A stretch of DNA of 64,000 nucleotides from Selenomonadales bacterium (GTDB taxonomy: Bacteria; Bacillota; Negativicutes; Sporomusales; UBA7701). The stretch covers positions 1 to 64,000 of the forward strand of contig JAHDOI010000047.1 in the NCBI GenBank assembly GCA_018434945.1, given 5' to 3'. Position 1 is the stretch's first letter. Each line of letters starts with the position of its first letter. Below are positions 33,961-42,813 of the stretch, piece after piece. The notes under the pieces are model-generated. The model ran no database searches and was not told the DNA's origin. It saw only the letters and a list, made by a program, of their open reading frames with translations. The position numbers and the translations under genes are program-made.

Positions 33961-34329
33961 TCAGCCCTGGATCAGCGCCCGTTGTAGCGCAGTGTTCACC
34001 ACTGTCTCCACTGTCTTTCTGCTGTAGCCGAATACCAAAACATTGATGGTCAGCTCTAAACTGTCGACACCGGCATCTTCCGCCCGATTCCACGCGGGTG
34101 AAGCTTTGCTATCCACCTGGTCAAGTCTGGTGAGCGACAAAAAGAGTAACTCGCCACCGGCCGGAATTTTGGCCATCACCTTTATATGCCCGAGAATTAT
34201 TCCGTTATAGGATAACGCTTCGCCCACGCCAAGTAAAAACTCTTTCAGCAGCCTTTCTAAGTCGACCATGGCCGCCGGCGTTGAGAAAGCAATCTGCCGG
34301 GACTGACTGAAAACAGTAGCGTCACTCAA
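33961..34329 (-). CDS. Hypothetical 122-residue protein of the methyltransferase operon
   Basis: I do not recognise this protein. It appears soluble and mixed alpha/beta, with no Cys clusters. The start is TTG 34329, overlapping the CobW-like gene by 8 bases, with AGGAAGTG as SD. Sequence features: an N-terminal helix pair (AMVDLERLLKEFLLGVGEAL), a strand (GHIKVMAKIPAG), then a conserved-looking LELTINVLVFGYSRKTVETV end. Being the last gene of the operon and coupled to a metal GTPase suggests a role in corrinoid or zinc loading of the methyltransferases. This is inference only. Confidence 0.6.
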   Translation of the reverse strand: MSDATVFSQSRQIAFSTPAAMVDLERLLKEFLLGVGEALSYNGIILGHIKVMAKIPAGGELLFLSLTRLDQVDSKASPAWNRAEDAGVDSLELTINVLVFGYSRKTVETVVNTALQRALIQG

Positions 34330-34915
34330 GGTTAATCACTTCCTCAAACAGCTCAGGCGGCAACTGGCCTGCCGCGCTGGCAGTCAGTATCGTCACCTGG
34401 CCTACGATCGTCCTTACGTCAGCAATCGTTGTTTCTATATCTGGTCCGGCGATATCGGCTTTGTTTACGATGATCAGGTTGCTCTCTTGCACCTGGGAAA
34501 CGACGAGCGGTTCGAGCACTTCCTTCAGTTCCGCCCAACGGCCGGCGTCGACGATGGTGATTGTCTTGCACTTTGCGCCGCTGGCGTCATACCGGCGAAT
34601 AAGCTTGGCAACATTGCCCGGCACTGCCAGGCCGGTCATTTCGATTATCAGCCAATCGGGGTTGAGGGTCCTCGATATCTCGTCAACCGCACTAACCAGG
34701 TCACTGGTTATCTGACAGCACACACAGCCACCGAAAAGAGGCTTGACGGTGAACCCGCCTGCGGAAAGAAGTATGTCGTCAATACCGTCTTCGCCGATTT
34801 CATTTTCGATAATCGCCACCGTCTCCTGGCCTGAAGCGGTAATCCGCTTAGCCAACTGGAGAATTACCGACGTTTTCCCCGAGCCTAGAAAACCGCCAAA
34901 AAGAAGAATGTGCAT
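34322..34915 (-). CDS. CobW/COG0523-family GTPase
   Basis: 197 residues, a G3E-family metallochaperone-like GTPase. Walker A GGFLGSGKTS (residues 6-15), the metal-binding motif GGCVCCQ (GCxCC), EMTGLAVPGN, and NKADIAG as the G4 motif are all visible. The C-terminal CobW domain is missing, making it a short form. ATG 34915 follows GAGGAGG; the longer frame upstream is not family-like. Located between the UroD-type methyltransferase, a likely Zn enzyme, and the unknown 122-aa protein, so zinc or cobalt delivery to the methyltransferase system is plausible. Confidence 0.8.
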   Translation of the reverse strand: MHILLFGGFLGSGKTSVILQLAKRITASGQETVAIIENEIGEDGIDDILLSAGGFTVKPLFGGCVCCQITSDLVSAVDEISRTLNPDWLIIEMTGLAVPGNVAKLIRRYDASGAKCKTITIVDAGRWAELKEVLEPLVVSQVQESNLIIVNKADIAGPDIETTIADVRTIVGQVTILTASAAGQLPPELFEEVINLE

Positions 34916-34957
34916 ATTTCCTCCTCTCGCATTTTCCCGTATTGTTGCATGCATATC

Positions 34958-35006
34958 GGCCCCGGTCGCACAACGGCTTTGAAATACCCGTTGCAAAACC
35001 GGGGCC
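34958..35006 (-). other. Intra-operon hairpin between the UroD-type gene and the CobW-like gene
   Basis: Nested inverted repeats: ggccccggt (34958-34966) with accggggcc (34998-35006), enclosing caacgg (34971-34976) with ccgttg (34988-34993). No T run follows on the minus strand. It may be an mRNA processing or stability element that lowers CobW expression relative to the methyltransferase genes. Confidence 0.6.
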
Positions 35007-35052
35007 ATATTTATGCTAAATCATATTCTTTTATCGGGCCGGCAGAGCCTGC

Positions 35053-36189
35053 CTAGTTATAACGGCCATATTTTTCGACAGCGTCGAAAAATACCTTAAC
35101 GTTTTCGTGTTTGGCGTTCATCGGCAGATTGCACCCTGACGAATACATGAAGCCTTCACCGTTTTTGAAGGTGCTTAAAAGCTTCTTGGCGTACTCGTCA
35201 AGCTCGCTGGCCGAAGCGACGGTGAACAGGGCAGCCGGCACGTCGCCCTTGATGGAGCAGTGGCCTTTCAATATTTCGTACGCCTTGAAGATATCGGTGG
35301 CGCCGTCAAGTTCCAAGACAAACTTGCCTTTCGGCAGTTCGAGGAAAAACTCCAGGTTCTTGGTCCAGTCGGCATCACAATGCAGGATCGGCACAATGTT
35401 TTTCTCCGCCAGCTTCTCCACCAGGATTTTCATAAAGGGACCGACGAACCGGTCGAAGTGTTTCTTGGAAATGAATTGTCCCGCTCCACGGACCGCCCCG
35501 ACAAAAACCCGATTGTTGCCGAGCATTTTCGTCACTGCTTCGCAGCCGGCGATGGTAGCATTGTTCACTATCGGCAGCAGCTCGTCAAGAAGGTCGCCTA
35601 TCTGGAACATATCTTTATAGAATTTGTCGATGGAACGCATCATGGAAAAGTTATCAAAAGGAACCACGCCCATGATCGCTCCCCAGGTCAAGCTCTGTCC
35701 TCGGCGGAGGGTACGATCGATTTCATCCTGGCGCAACCTCGCCATTTCTTTCTGGGCGGCCGTTACCTCCTCGCGGCTGACCTGGTGAGCCCGTTCCAGG
35801 AATGTCAACCGGTATTCCATGAACCCTTTTTCCTTGAGCAGAGCATAATCATCCCTGGTCATGGCTTCGTACTCGATAATCTGGTACTGAGCGTTGTCTT
35901 CGAGCTCCGTACCCGGCATTCTCAGGCGGCCGGGGCCGCACTTCTGGCCGACGGGCGCGTAGCGGCCGTGGATCATATAAGCGTTGCTGTCCCATACCGG
36001 GTACGCCTCCCATACTTTCTCGGTGGCCTGCATCGCTTTTTCCCAGTCCCACATATATTCCTTGTTGGTGATACCGGCGAACTGCCCGGCATATTGTTCG
36101 ATGATCGGCGCGCAGACCACCCTGTCCACCGGTTCAAGATTAATGGTAGCTACTATCCGTTCTTCGGCGGTCATGGTATCTCTGGCCAT
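35053..36189 (-). CDS. UroD-family corrinoid methyltransferase (MtvB/MtaA-like)
   Basis: 378 residues of the uroporphyrinogen-decarboxylase fold used by corrinoid methyltransferases. Probable zinc ligands: HCDADWTKN (His and the following acidic residues) near residue 269 and SSGCNLPMN near residue 352. In acetogens such proteins demethylate methoxylated aromatics (MtvB) or other methyl donors. Four bases after the corrinoid protein stop, it forms a three-part system with the genes at 36190 and 36872. I cannot tell the methyl donor; UroD-type enzymes also act on methanol, methylamine-derived and glycine-betaine corrinoids. Confidence 0.83.
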   Translation of the reverse strand: MARDTMTAEERIVATINLEPVDRVVCAPIIEQYAGQFAGITNKEYMWDWEKAMQATEKVWEAYPVWDSNAYMIHGRYAPVGQKCGPGRLRMPGTELEDNAQYQIIEYEAMTRDDYALLKEKGFMEYRLTFLERAHQVSREEVTAAQKEMARLRQDEIDRTLRRGQSLTWGAIMGVVPFDNFSMMRSIDKFYKDMFQIGDLLDELLPIVNNATIAGCEAVTKMLGNNRVFVGAVRGAGQFISKKHFDRFVGPFMKILVEKLAEKNIVPILHCDADWTKNLEFFLELPKGKFVLELDGATDIFKAYEILKGHCSIKGDVPAALFTVASASELDEYAKKLLSTFKNGEGFMYSSGCNLPMNAKHENVKVFFDAVEKYGRYN

Positions 36190-36819
36190 TTAATTCACCC
36201 CCGCGATTTTCCTGCAGGCTTCCACTGCCTCGTAAGCGCTCTTGCAAACACCGTCGGCGCCCACGTATTTTCCTACGTTGGCGTCCACCGGGCCGCCTCC
36301 TACCAGGACAATGGCGCCTTTATCCGCAGCTTTGACGGCCGCTACCGTATCTCTCATGATGTCAAAAGCGGTCGTCAGCAGACAGCACATGCCGACAACT
36401 TGCGGCTTGTGGGTTTTAACGGCTTCCACGAATGTGGCTATCGGCACGTCTACCCCCAAGTCTACTACCTTGAAGCCGTTGCAGCTAAGTATCGTTGAAA
36501 CGATATTTTTCCCTATATCATGGATATCGTCCTTAACAGTACCCAGAACCATAGTCCCGACGGTTCTCATTTCTCCACCTTCGGTGAGGGCGGAATTAAG
36601 CAGTGCGGCCGCGCCGCCGAATACGTCGGCCGACATGATCAGTTCCGACAGGTAGTAATCGCCGGCTTCGTACAGCTTGCCGACACCCTCCATGCCTTTT
36701 TGCAGCTGGCCAAGCACTTCCATTGCCGGAACTCCCGCGGCAAGCTGGCTTTTTACCCCCTCCTGCACCGCATCTTCATCAAGCTCGGTCATGGCCTTGG
36801 CAAGGTCGATTTTACTCAT
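36190..36819 (-). CDS. Corrinoid protein of a methyltransferase system
   Basis: 209 residues in the MtvC/MtaC/MttC family: an N-terminal four-helix cap (residues about 1-85) and a cobalamin-binding Rossmann domain with the base-off motif DIHDIGKNIV (about 110-119), the SxL segment (CCLLTT) and VGGGPV. It carries the methyl-cobamide between the substrate transferase and methyl-THF transferase. SD GGAGG. Reactivation probably needs one of the two RACo proteins. Confidence 0.93.
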   Translation of the reverse strand: MSKIDLAKAMTELDEDAVQEGVKSQLAAGVPAMEVLGQLQKGMEGVGKLYEAGDYYLSELIMSADVFGGAAALLNSALTEGGEMRTVGTMVLGTVKDDIHDIGKNIVSTILSCNGFKVVDLGVDVPIATFVEAVKTHKPQVVGMCCLLTTAFDIMRDTVAAVKAADKGAIVLVGGGPVDANVGKYVGADGVCKSAYEAVEACRKIAGVN

Positions 36820-36871
36820 TCTATTGCCTCCTTATTAAAAATAATCGCTTTCTTGTTTTAGTAACCGGGAA

Positions 36872-37672
36872 CTATTCGTACAGCCCCTTACGATGGGCTT
36901 TTAGATATTTGGCGCAGTATTTGTCCTGTCCCAGGAGTGCCCGCGAGGCGTATACAAGCCCCATCATTGCTTTGTCGGCAGGATTCAGTATATACCCGTC
37001 CATTCCCGCCGTCATTGTCTGAACTACAAATAGCCTGTTCAATACCCCCCTATTGGGAAGACCGTAAGAAATGTTGCTCAGGCCGCAGGTGAAATGCACC
37101 GCCGGGAATTTGTCTTTTATGAGTCTGATGGCGTCCAGTACTTCGAGGCCGTGTCTGTCGTTTGTACTGAGCGGCTTGACAAGCGGGTCGAGGTAAATAT
37201 CTTCCTGGGCTACTCCCGCTATTTCCAGAGCCTTGACCAAGTCAGTGGCGATACGCAGCCTATCATGGGCAGAAGCCGGCATACCGGCGTCTTCGATGCA
37301 CAGGGCCACTACTTTGGCGTTAAACTCCCGCACCAGCGGGGCAACCGCTTTAAAGCGTTTTTCTTCGGCGCTGATGGAGTTTATCATCGGTTTATAGCCG
37401 GGCTTCAACAGGCTTAACCCCACTCTCAGTGCGCCTTCGTCCGGGCTGTCGATGCATAGAGGCGTGTCAACCGCCTGCTGGATAGTCTCGACTAGCCACT
37501 GCATGATTTCCAGTTCCTGCCCCACCATATTGCCGCAGTTTACATCGAGGTAATCTGCGCCGGCGTCCGCCTGCTGCCGGGCGACTTCTTGAATATATCC
37601 GGCGTTTCGTGCTTCGACCGCTTCCCGTATTGCTTTGCGGCTTGTGTTGATGAGTTCTCCGATGATTAGCAT
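36872..37672 (-). CDS. Methyl-THF:corrinoid methyltransferase (MtvA/MtgA type)
   Basis: 266 residues, a pterin-binding TIM barrel paralogous to acsE: LIIGELINTSRKAI at the start, DYLDVNCGN, LCIDSPD, MINSISAE and GLSNISYGLPNR. It moves the methyl group from the corrinoid protein at 36190 to THF, feeding the methyl branch. First gene of the sigma-54-controlled operon, SD GGGAGGG. Confidence 0.9.
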   Translation of the reverse strand: MLIIGELINTSRKAIREAVEARNAGYIQEVARQQADAGADYLDVNCGNMVGQELEIMQWLVETIQQAVDTPLCIDSPDEGALRVGLSLLKPGYKPMINSISAEEKRFKAVAPLVREFNAKVVALCIEDAGMPASAHDRLRIATDLVKALEIAGVAQEDIYLDPLVKPLSTNDRHGLEVLDAIRLIKDKFPAVHFTCGLSNISYGLPNRGVLNRLFVVQTMTAGMDGYILNPADKAMMGLVYASRALLGQDKYCAKYLKAHRKGLYE

Positions 37673-37731
37673 CCAATCCCTCCCATATGAATAAAGAGCC
37701 TCCGGTCCTTGTGCCAGGCAAATAGTTGTAT

Positions 37732-37748
37732 AGCAATATCAGTGCCAA
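37732..37748 (-). promoter_or_regulatory. Sigma-54 promoter of the methyltransferase operon
   Basis: On the minus strand TTGGCAC-TGATA-TTGCT, the classic -24 GG / -12 GC arrangement with correct 5-base spacing. The transcript would start near 37722, about 50 bases before the methyl-THF transferase. An activator site lies about 140 bp upstream and a sigma-54 activator is encoded divergently. Confidence 0.87.
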
Positions 37749-37863
37749 GAGCCTCAACGTTTGAAAAACCTGTATATTTAGCAATTTATCAGCTGTATGT
37801 CCGGGGACGCATGCTGATTTTGGTACCTTCACGGCAACACTATCGCTCACAGAGCGCCGCGAA

Positions 37864-37883
37864 ATGTACCGCTGACGGTACAT
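37864..37883. promoter_or_regulatory. Activator site ATGTACC-N6-GGTACAT (copy 1)
   Basis: Palindrome ATGTACC-GCTGAC-GGTACAT, extended by one base on each side. It lies between the divergent activator gene and the sigma-54 promoter of the methyltransferase operon, where an enhancer-like UAS is expected. The same half-sites with the same 6-base spacing occur at 51569, 51676 and 55421. Confidence 0.75.
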
Positions 37884-38024
37884 TGGACAAAAAACATCAG
37901 CAAAAAAATCCCATTTCGGCATTTCCAGGTACCTTGGTCGGCAGGAATTATCACAAGCAAGTATAATTAATTATTTTCAGACTCTTTACATTTTTTACCG
38001 AAGCCATTATGAGGAGTTGACAAG

Positions 38025-39419
38025 ATGGCTAACGATAAAAAAACGAAAAAGGACAATACCTTAAACCTCTCCGAGTTGTTCGACAAGTTTCCCAATCCTA
38101 TTTTTGTCACCGATGCGCAGGGAAATGTCTTGATATCCAACTCAACCGCAGCGATGACGTTAGGTATGTCCCAAGACCAATTCCTAAAAGGCAATGTTAA
38201 GGATATGGTCCAAAAGAAGTATTACACCAGGTCGTATGCTATCGAAGCGGTCGAGAAAAAATGCGCTATCCGCGGTCCGCTTATCACCGCTCGCGGTATT
38301 ACCATGATGTCATCAAGCACGCCGGTGCTTGACGACGACGGTGAAGTAATTCTGGTAGTTACGACAGGCTACCCTAAGGGTATAAACCCGAAACATACCA
38401 GCGACGATTATATATGCAGACGCAAACGCGAAATGGAATATCTGCGCAGCCGCGTCCTCGACAAAACCGAGATTGTTGCCGAAAGCCCGGCAATGCGACA
38501 AGTTCTCCTCATGGCCCACAAGATTGCCCAGACCGAGAGCCCCGTGCTGGTAACCGGCGAATCAGGTTCCGGCAAAGAAGTGCTGGCCAACTATATCCAC
38601 CGGCATAGCACAAGATCACAGGAGGCATTCCTTGCCGTCAATTGCGCGACTTTTCCAGAACAACTGGTTGAGTCCGAATTGTTCGGTTACGAAAAAGGTG
38701 CTTTCACGGGGGCCAACGCCGAGGGGAAAATGGGCCTGTTTGAAGCGGCCCACCGCGGCACATTATTTCTTGACGAAATTGCCGAGCTGCCTCTTGCCCT
38801 ACAGTCGAAACTGCTTAGGGTGCTGGAAACAGGCGGGGTTCGGCGTATCGGCAGCAACGTCGACCGCATAATCAATTTCCGTCTGATTGCCGCCACCAAT
38901 AAAGACCTCGAGCAAATGACCGAGCAGGGAACGTTCCGGAGAGATTTGTATTATCGGCTGAATGTTATTCCATTACGCCTGCCGCCGCTTAGGGAACGTC
39001 CTGAGGATATCCTCGCGCTTGCGGCCAAATTCCTGGCTCACTTCAACAAAAAGTACGATGTCACCGTTGAGCTTGACCGGCAAATTTTGGATGGATTCCT
39101 AAAACAGAACTGGCCTGGAAACGTGCGTGAACTCAGAAACCTCATCGAGCGCAAGGTTATCTGCAGTCTGCATGACTACCCGGCCTACTGCCTTGAGATG
39201 GCAGCATCCGAAACGCAAGAGCGCCTCCCGTCGGTCGATATCTTCAAACAACTTGGTTTCAGCGGTACGTTGCGGGAAGTCTTATCAGCGGTCGAACAGA
39301 AATATATCCATAGCGTTCTTAAAGCGTGTGGTGGACGCATCGGCGAGGCCGCCAACCAGCTGGGGATTTACCGGACGATCCTTTACCGGAAACTAAAGTC
39401 CTACGAACAGAATAAGTAG
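38025..39419 (+). CDS. PAS-AAA-Fis sigma-54-dependent activator 1
   Basis: 464 residues: PAS sensor (about 18-125; PNPIFVTDAQGNVLISNS), AAA+ sigma-54-interacting domain with Walker A GESGSGKE, the GAFTGA loop (YEKGAFTGA), Walker B LFLDEIAELP, the R-finger LRERPEDI, and a C-terminal Fis HTH (GEAANQLGIYRTILYRKLK). It activates RNA polymerase-sigma-54. Divergent from the methyltransferase operon, whose promoter is of sigma-54 type. The PAS domain may sense the methyl donor or redox state. Paralogue of 51707. Confidence 0.93.
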   Translation: MANDKKTKKDNTLNLSELFDKFPNPIFVTDAQGNVLISNSTAAMTLGMSQDQFLKGNVKDMVQKKYYTRSYAIEAVEKKCAIRGPLITARGITMMSSSTPVLDDDGEVILVVTTGYPKGINPKHTSDDYICRRKREMEYLRSRVLDKTEIVAESPAMRQVLLMAHKIAQTESPVLVTGESGSGKEVLANYIHRHSTRSQEAFLAVNCATFPEQLVESELFGYEKGAFTGANAEGKMGLFEAAHRGTLFLDEIAELPLALQSKLLRVLETGGVRRIGSNVDRIINFRLIAATNKDLEQMTEQGTFRRDLYYRLNVIPLRLPPLRERPEDILALAAKFLAHFNKKYDVTVELDRQILDGFLKQNWPGNVRELRNLIERKVICSLHDYPAYCLEMAASETQERLPSVDIFKQLGFSGTLREVLSAVEQKYIHSVLKACGGRIGEAANQLGIYRTILYRKLKSYEQNK

Positions 39420-39424
39420 TCGCT

Positions 39425-39461
39425 GCAAGGATGTATCTCCCGCGATGCATCCTTGCTCTTT
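39425..39461 (+). terminator. Terminator of activator 1
   Basis: gcaaggatg and catccttgc arms with gtatc/gatgc extending the stem, followed by TCTTT. It lies directly after the activator stop, between convergent genes. Confidence 0.75.
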
Positions 39462-39477
39462 AATCGATACTACACCG

Positions 39478-40293
39478 TTAGGCAATCTCGGCTACTCTTT
39501 CTATATCTGCGGCCGAATTCGCCAGATCCTGCATGGTCGCCCTGATCTGATCGGTAGCAAGCAGCTGGTTGCCGCCAAGCTCCGCCGCCTGGGAGACAAT
39601 GTCGACAACGACACGGATTTCCGCCTGGATGTTCTGCAAAATTTCCCTGATATCGCGAACCGACTGGGAACTGTTATCCGCCATCTTTCGTATCTCCTCG
39701 GCGACAACGGCGAAGCCCCGTCCGTGTTCACCTGCCCGGGCGGCCTCGATTGCCGCATTGAGTCCCAGAAGGTTTGAATTGCTGGCCACCTCGCTGACAA
39801 ACCGGAGGATGTCGTTAGTCTTGCCGATCTCGCCCAGCACCGACTCGCCCGCGTATTTCGCCTTTGCAAGGTTATCGGCAAGTTTTTCGGCCGCTTTCGA
39901 GAGCTCGTCGGTCGTCGCCGCCATCTCCTCGGAGGTCGCCGCCATCGCCTGGGCTGTGGCATGGAGCTGCTCCTGCACCTCAAGGGTCGTCGCCGTGCCT
40001 ATAACCCCCGAGATTGTCCCGTCCTCTTCGATTATCGGGTAACAGATGGCTTTGAGGGGAAGGCCGTACACCCGCGCCGGGATAATGCCGGTTGCTATTT
40101 TACGGGTTTCTATGGCGCTTTTGGCCAGGCCGCCTGGCGCCGGCTTCCCAATCGTCACGTTCGCCGGAAAAGTCTTAGCGTCAGCATACTTAAGGATGAT
40201 GGCTTCGGCGTCGCAAAGCAACACACTGCAGTCCCACGCGCTAAGGTCCCTGATTATTTCCATTACACCGCTTAACGCTCTAAGCTTTTCCAC
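39478..40293 (-). CDS. Soluble methyl-accepting chemotaxis protein
   Basis: 271 residues with no transmembrane segment. The N-terminal about 110 residues form a small sensory domain ([20 protein letters not shown], then [20 protein letters not shown]), and the C-terminal half is a short MCP signalling helix bundle, with the hairpin tip [20 protein letters not shown] and [13 protein letters not shown]. It would signal to CheA from the cytosol. Its place between the activator and the acyl-CoA operon suggests it senses a related metabolite; inference only. Confidence 0.88.
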   Translation of the reverse strand: MEKLRALSGVMEIIRDLSAWDCSVLLCDAEAIILKYADAKTFPANVTIGKPAPGGLAKSAIETRKIATGIIPARVYGLPLKAICYPIIEEDGTISGVIGTATTLEVQEQLHATAQAMAATSEEMAATTDELSKAAEKLADNLAKAKYAGESVLGEIGKTNDILRFVSEVASNSNLLGLNAAIEAARAGEHGRGFAVVAEEIRKMADNSSQSVRDIREILQNIQAEIRVVVDIVSQAAELGGNQLLATDQIRATMQDLANSAADIERVAEIA

Positions 40294-40337
40294 CGCAATC
40301 TCCTCCGCATCAGCATCATTTATAGTTATTGCTCGCC

Positions 40338-41144
40338 TCAGGAAGATCGTACGGCGAATTGCCTTCGCAGACGATCGATCTCGGTCTGCAGCCAGGCGAT
40401 CTTCTCGGTAACGCTTCTTCCATGGTCGATTAATACATAGGCGTTCGGCATCCTGTTACGGCTTATTGCCGGTATGTTTCCGATAACAATCTTGTTCAAG
40501 GAAATGCAGGCGGCCCGTTCGCGGAGGAACCGCGAAGCTTCGGCCTGTGATGCAAAAAGCGGTACGATGTGATCGCCGCTGACCCACGCGGCCCACCATC
40601 TTTTTTTATACGGCGCGATCAGATAATCCGCTTCGTCCCCCGTCTCTTTCTCACCATGCGTCTGCAGAGGATCGTCCCCGTACCCTAGTTCATTCATCAC
40701 CGCTTCATAGCTCACCTTAGGCAGCGGCGATGTCATAAACCGGTAATAATCGGCCAGCGTTTTCTGCCGAGAAGAAGCATAAAGAAAAAATGGTGAACAT
40801 TCCTGGGCCATTTCCAGCCCGGTCATGACTATTCCAAGCAACTGAATGCTGTTTATCGAATACTCAAAGGGTATTGTCCAAAGCTTCAGGAACCTGCCGT
40901 TCGCTTCGTCGTAGCTAAAATCTGTTCTTTCAATTATTTCCCTTACACTATCAGTATTGTTATAAATCTCACATCCAATGTTAATCGCGCCCGTACCGGC
41001 ATCGTCCGCGGCAGCCGCCAAAAAAATCGCGTCAGGAGTATGACGTCCGCTAATGACGGAGTGTCCGCGCGAAAAATAAATGCGCTCTTCTGTCAGTAAT
41101 TCAATCATCTCTTGGAGCTTATAGTGCCGGTATCTGACGAGCAC
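40338..41144 (-). CDS. Hypothetical protein, about 268 residues
   Basis: I do not recognise this protein. It seems soluble, with an N-terminal [20 protein letters not shown], a central hydrophobic helix ([15 protein letters not shown]), aromatic-rich [13 protein letters not shown], and a C-terminal coiled-coil-like segment ([19 protein letters not shown]). The start is taken as GTG 41144 because GGAGGAAAG precedes it; an in-frame ATG 18 bases upstream lacks an SD. Downstream of the porin gene on the same strand, after a possible terminator, so it may have its own promoter. Confidence 0.6.
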   Translation of the reverse strand: MLVRYRHYKLQEMIELLTEERIYFSRGHSVISGRHTPDAIFLAAAADDAGTGAINIGCEIYNNTDSVREIIERTDFSYDEANGRFLKLWTIPFEYSINSIQLLGIVMTGLEMAQECSPFFLYASSRQKTLADYYRFMTSPLPKVSYEAVMNELGYGDDPLQTHGEKETGDEADYLIAPYKKRWWAAWVSGDHIVPLFASQAEASRFLRERAACISLNKIVIGNIPAISRNRMPNAYVLIDHGRSVTEKIAWLQTEIDRLRRQFAVRSS

Positions 41145-41204
41145 AATCTTTCCTCCATGCATGGCGCCCGGCCTGTTGGCCGGAAGCAGTCGCAAGATTT
41201 CGAC

Positions 41205-41235
41205 AGGGGCCCGGAAACTCTCCGCGCCCCTATCG
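41205..41235 (-). other. Hairpin after the porin gene
   Basis: cgacaggggc and gcccctatcg form a near-perfect stem with a 15-base loop. No T run follows on the minus strand. It may mark the 3' end of the porin transcript. Confidence 0.4.
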
Positions 41236-41279
41236 ATTTCCCGATTCAGTCTAGCCCGCCCGACACGGCGGCGAGACTC

Positions 41280-42707
41280 TTAGAAATAGTAATCGAGCTT
41301 GGTCATGAACGTGGTGTCAAGCTTGCTTTCGGTCAGAGAAGGCGTGAGCGCCCGGTTCTTGACTTTGAAATCCTGCCACTCGAAGGACAGGATGACGTTC
41401 TTGTCGATTACCGTCTGGTATACCAGGTAGAGGGCGGTCAAGTTGTCGGTGCCGCGGAGATACGGGCTGAATACATTGGTATTATTCGCTACACCCGTAG
41501 TATCGAAGCCGCCGGCTCCACCCGGCAATGCGCCCGCCATGGCGCTGCGGTAAATGATCGCCCAGGCGGCGTCATTTACCTTGTTCCGGTTAACCAGTTG
41601 GAAAGACGTGGGGTAGTAGGCCATCGTCGCCCCCGGGCCTTTGCCGTTGCTCAACTGGACCGACCATGCACGCGGGTTAGACGAAAGGTTGCTGGTCGCA
41701 CCGTTAAGTTTGGAACCGACGAAATCGCCCAACAGCGTTAGGCCGTTGTCAAGTTTCCACTTTACGGATATGTCAAAACCGTTGGAACTTCTGAAGCTTC
41801 CGGATTCGGCGAGCATCGTGGCGCCAGCAGTGCCGCTGGTGCCGGGGATATCGGCCCAGTAGAAACCGGTGCCAAAACTGAATTTGTCGCTCACTTTGAA
41901 AGACAGGTCGGCGGTTGTAAGCTGGTTGGCGTTGCTGGAGCCAGAGTGCTTAATGTTGCCGGTGAAGGCGGTGAGTTTCGTGTTTGGGGTTATCGTCCGG
42001 TATAAGGTGATACCGTCTACCGCCATCGGTTTGCCGAGCAGGCCTTTGCCGATGAAATCGAGCGGCGTCCGGCCCAGCCGGATTTTATCGAACCCAAGCG
42101 CGTCTTTGTGAGTAATGTTGAAGATATCGAAGTACGCGGTGGAGCCGAAAGGTGTTTGCGCATCGGCGGTATCGCCGAGCTTGTTGCCGTAGTTGGTCGT
42201 GAGACGACCTTCGATGCTGGTCTTCTCGTTGATCGTCCCGGCGAACTTCAGCCGGATCCGGAAATCGGTCGCCTGAGCCCCTGACAGTTTCTGCCCGCCG
42301 GCATATTTGGGGTTGTTATGCAGCCAACGGAACCGGCTGTCGCCGCCGACAAGCCAGGTGCTGGTCTTGGCTTCTACCTTGGCTATGCGGGCGCCCATGC
42401 GGTTGAGCTCGCCGGCGAACTCGGCCGCCAACTGGTCGATAAGTTTTTTCTGGGCTTCGTCGGCTTTGTCGAAGCGGTCGATTGCCTTAACGGTGACAAT
42501 GGCGAACTCGTAGCGGTTCATGAGCTTGTCCCCGCGGAAGGTGCCGTCGCCGTAGCCTTCGATCAGCCCGGCCTTGGCCAGCTTGGCTACCGCATCATAG
42601 GCCCAGTGCTTGGCAGGGACATCGTTGAAAGTCTGGGCGGCAAACGCGGTAGTCGAGAGTGCGAAGGTAAATAGGGCGATAAGAACGATTGTCCACAGTT
42701 TTCTCAC
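41280..42707 (-). CDS. SLH-domain outer-membrane porin (Negativicutes type)
   Basis: 475 residues: a signal peptide (LWTIVLIALFTFALSTTAFAA), one S-layer homology domain (FNDVPAKHWAYDAVAKLAKA, GYGDGTFRGDKLMNRYEFA), a coiled coil (DKADEAQKKLIDQLAAEFAG), then alternating beta strands ending in Phe (KLDYYF), as in outer-membrane barrels. This is the layout of OmpM-like proteins that tether the outer membrane to the peptidoglycan in diderm Firmicutes. Start GTG 42707, SD AGGAGGG. Last gene of the CoA-transferase operon, so it may provide a pore for that operon's substrate. Confidence 0.9.
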   Translation of the reverse strand: MRKLWTIVLIALFTFALSTTAFAAQTFNDVPAKHWAYDAVAKLAKAGLIEGYGDGTFRGDKLMNRYEFAIVTVKAIDRFDKADEAQKKLIDQLAAEFAGELNRMGARIAKVEAKTSTWLVGGDSRFRWLHNNPKYAGGQKLSGAQATDFRIRLKFAGTINEKTSIEGRLTTNYGNKLGDTADAQTPFGSTAYFDIFNITHKDALGFDKIRLGRTPLDFIGKGLLGKPMAVDGITLYRTITPNTKLTAFTGNIKHSGSSNANQLTTADLSFKVSDKFSFGTGFYWADIPGTSGTAGATMLAESGSFRSSNGFDISVKWKLDNGLTLLGDFVGSKLNGATSNLSSNPRAWSVQLSNGKGPGATMAYYPTSFQLVNRNKVNDAAWAIIYRSAMAGALPGGAGGFDTTGVANNTNVFSPYLRGTDNLTALYLVYQTVIDKNVILSFEWQDFKVKNRALTPSLTESKLDTTFMTKLDYYF

Positions 42708-42813
42708 GTTTTTCCCTCCTGATAATGAGTAACGGTTGTTTTCCGACTAACTATTCTTCCTTCCGGCATCCCCCCTATTAGCTTTTCGCCTCCAGCCCTA
42801 GTGTCCAAGTTTC

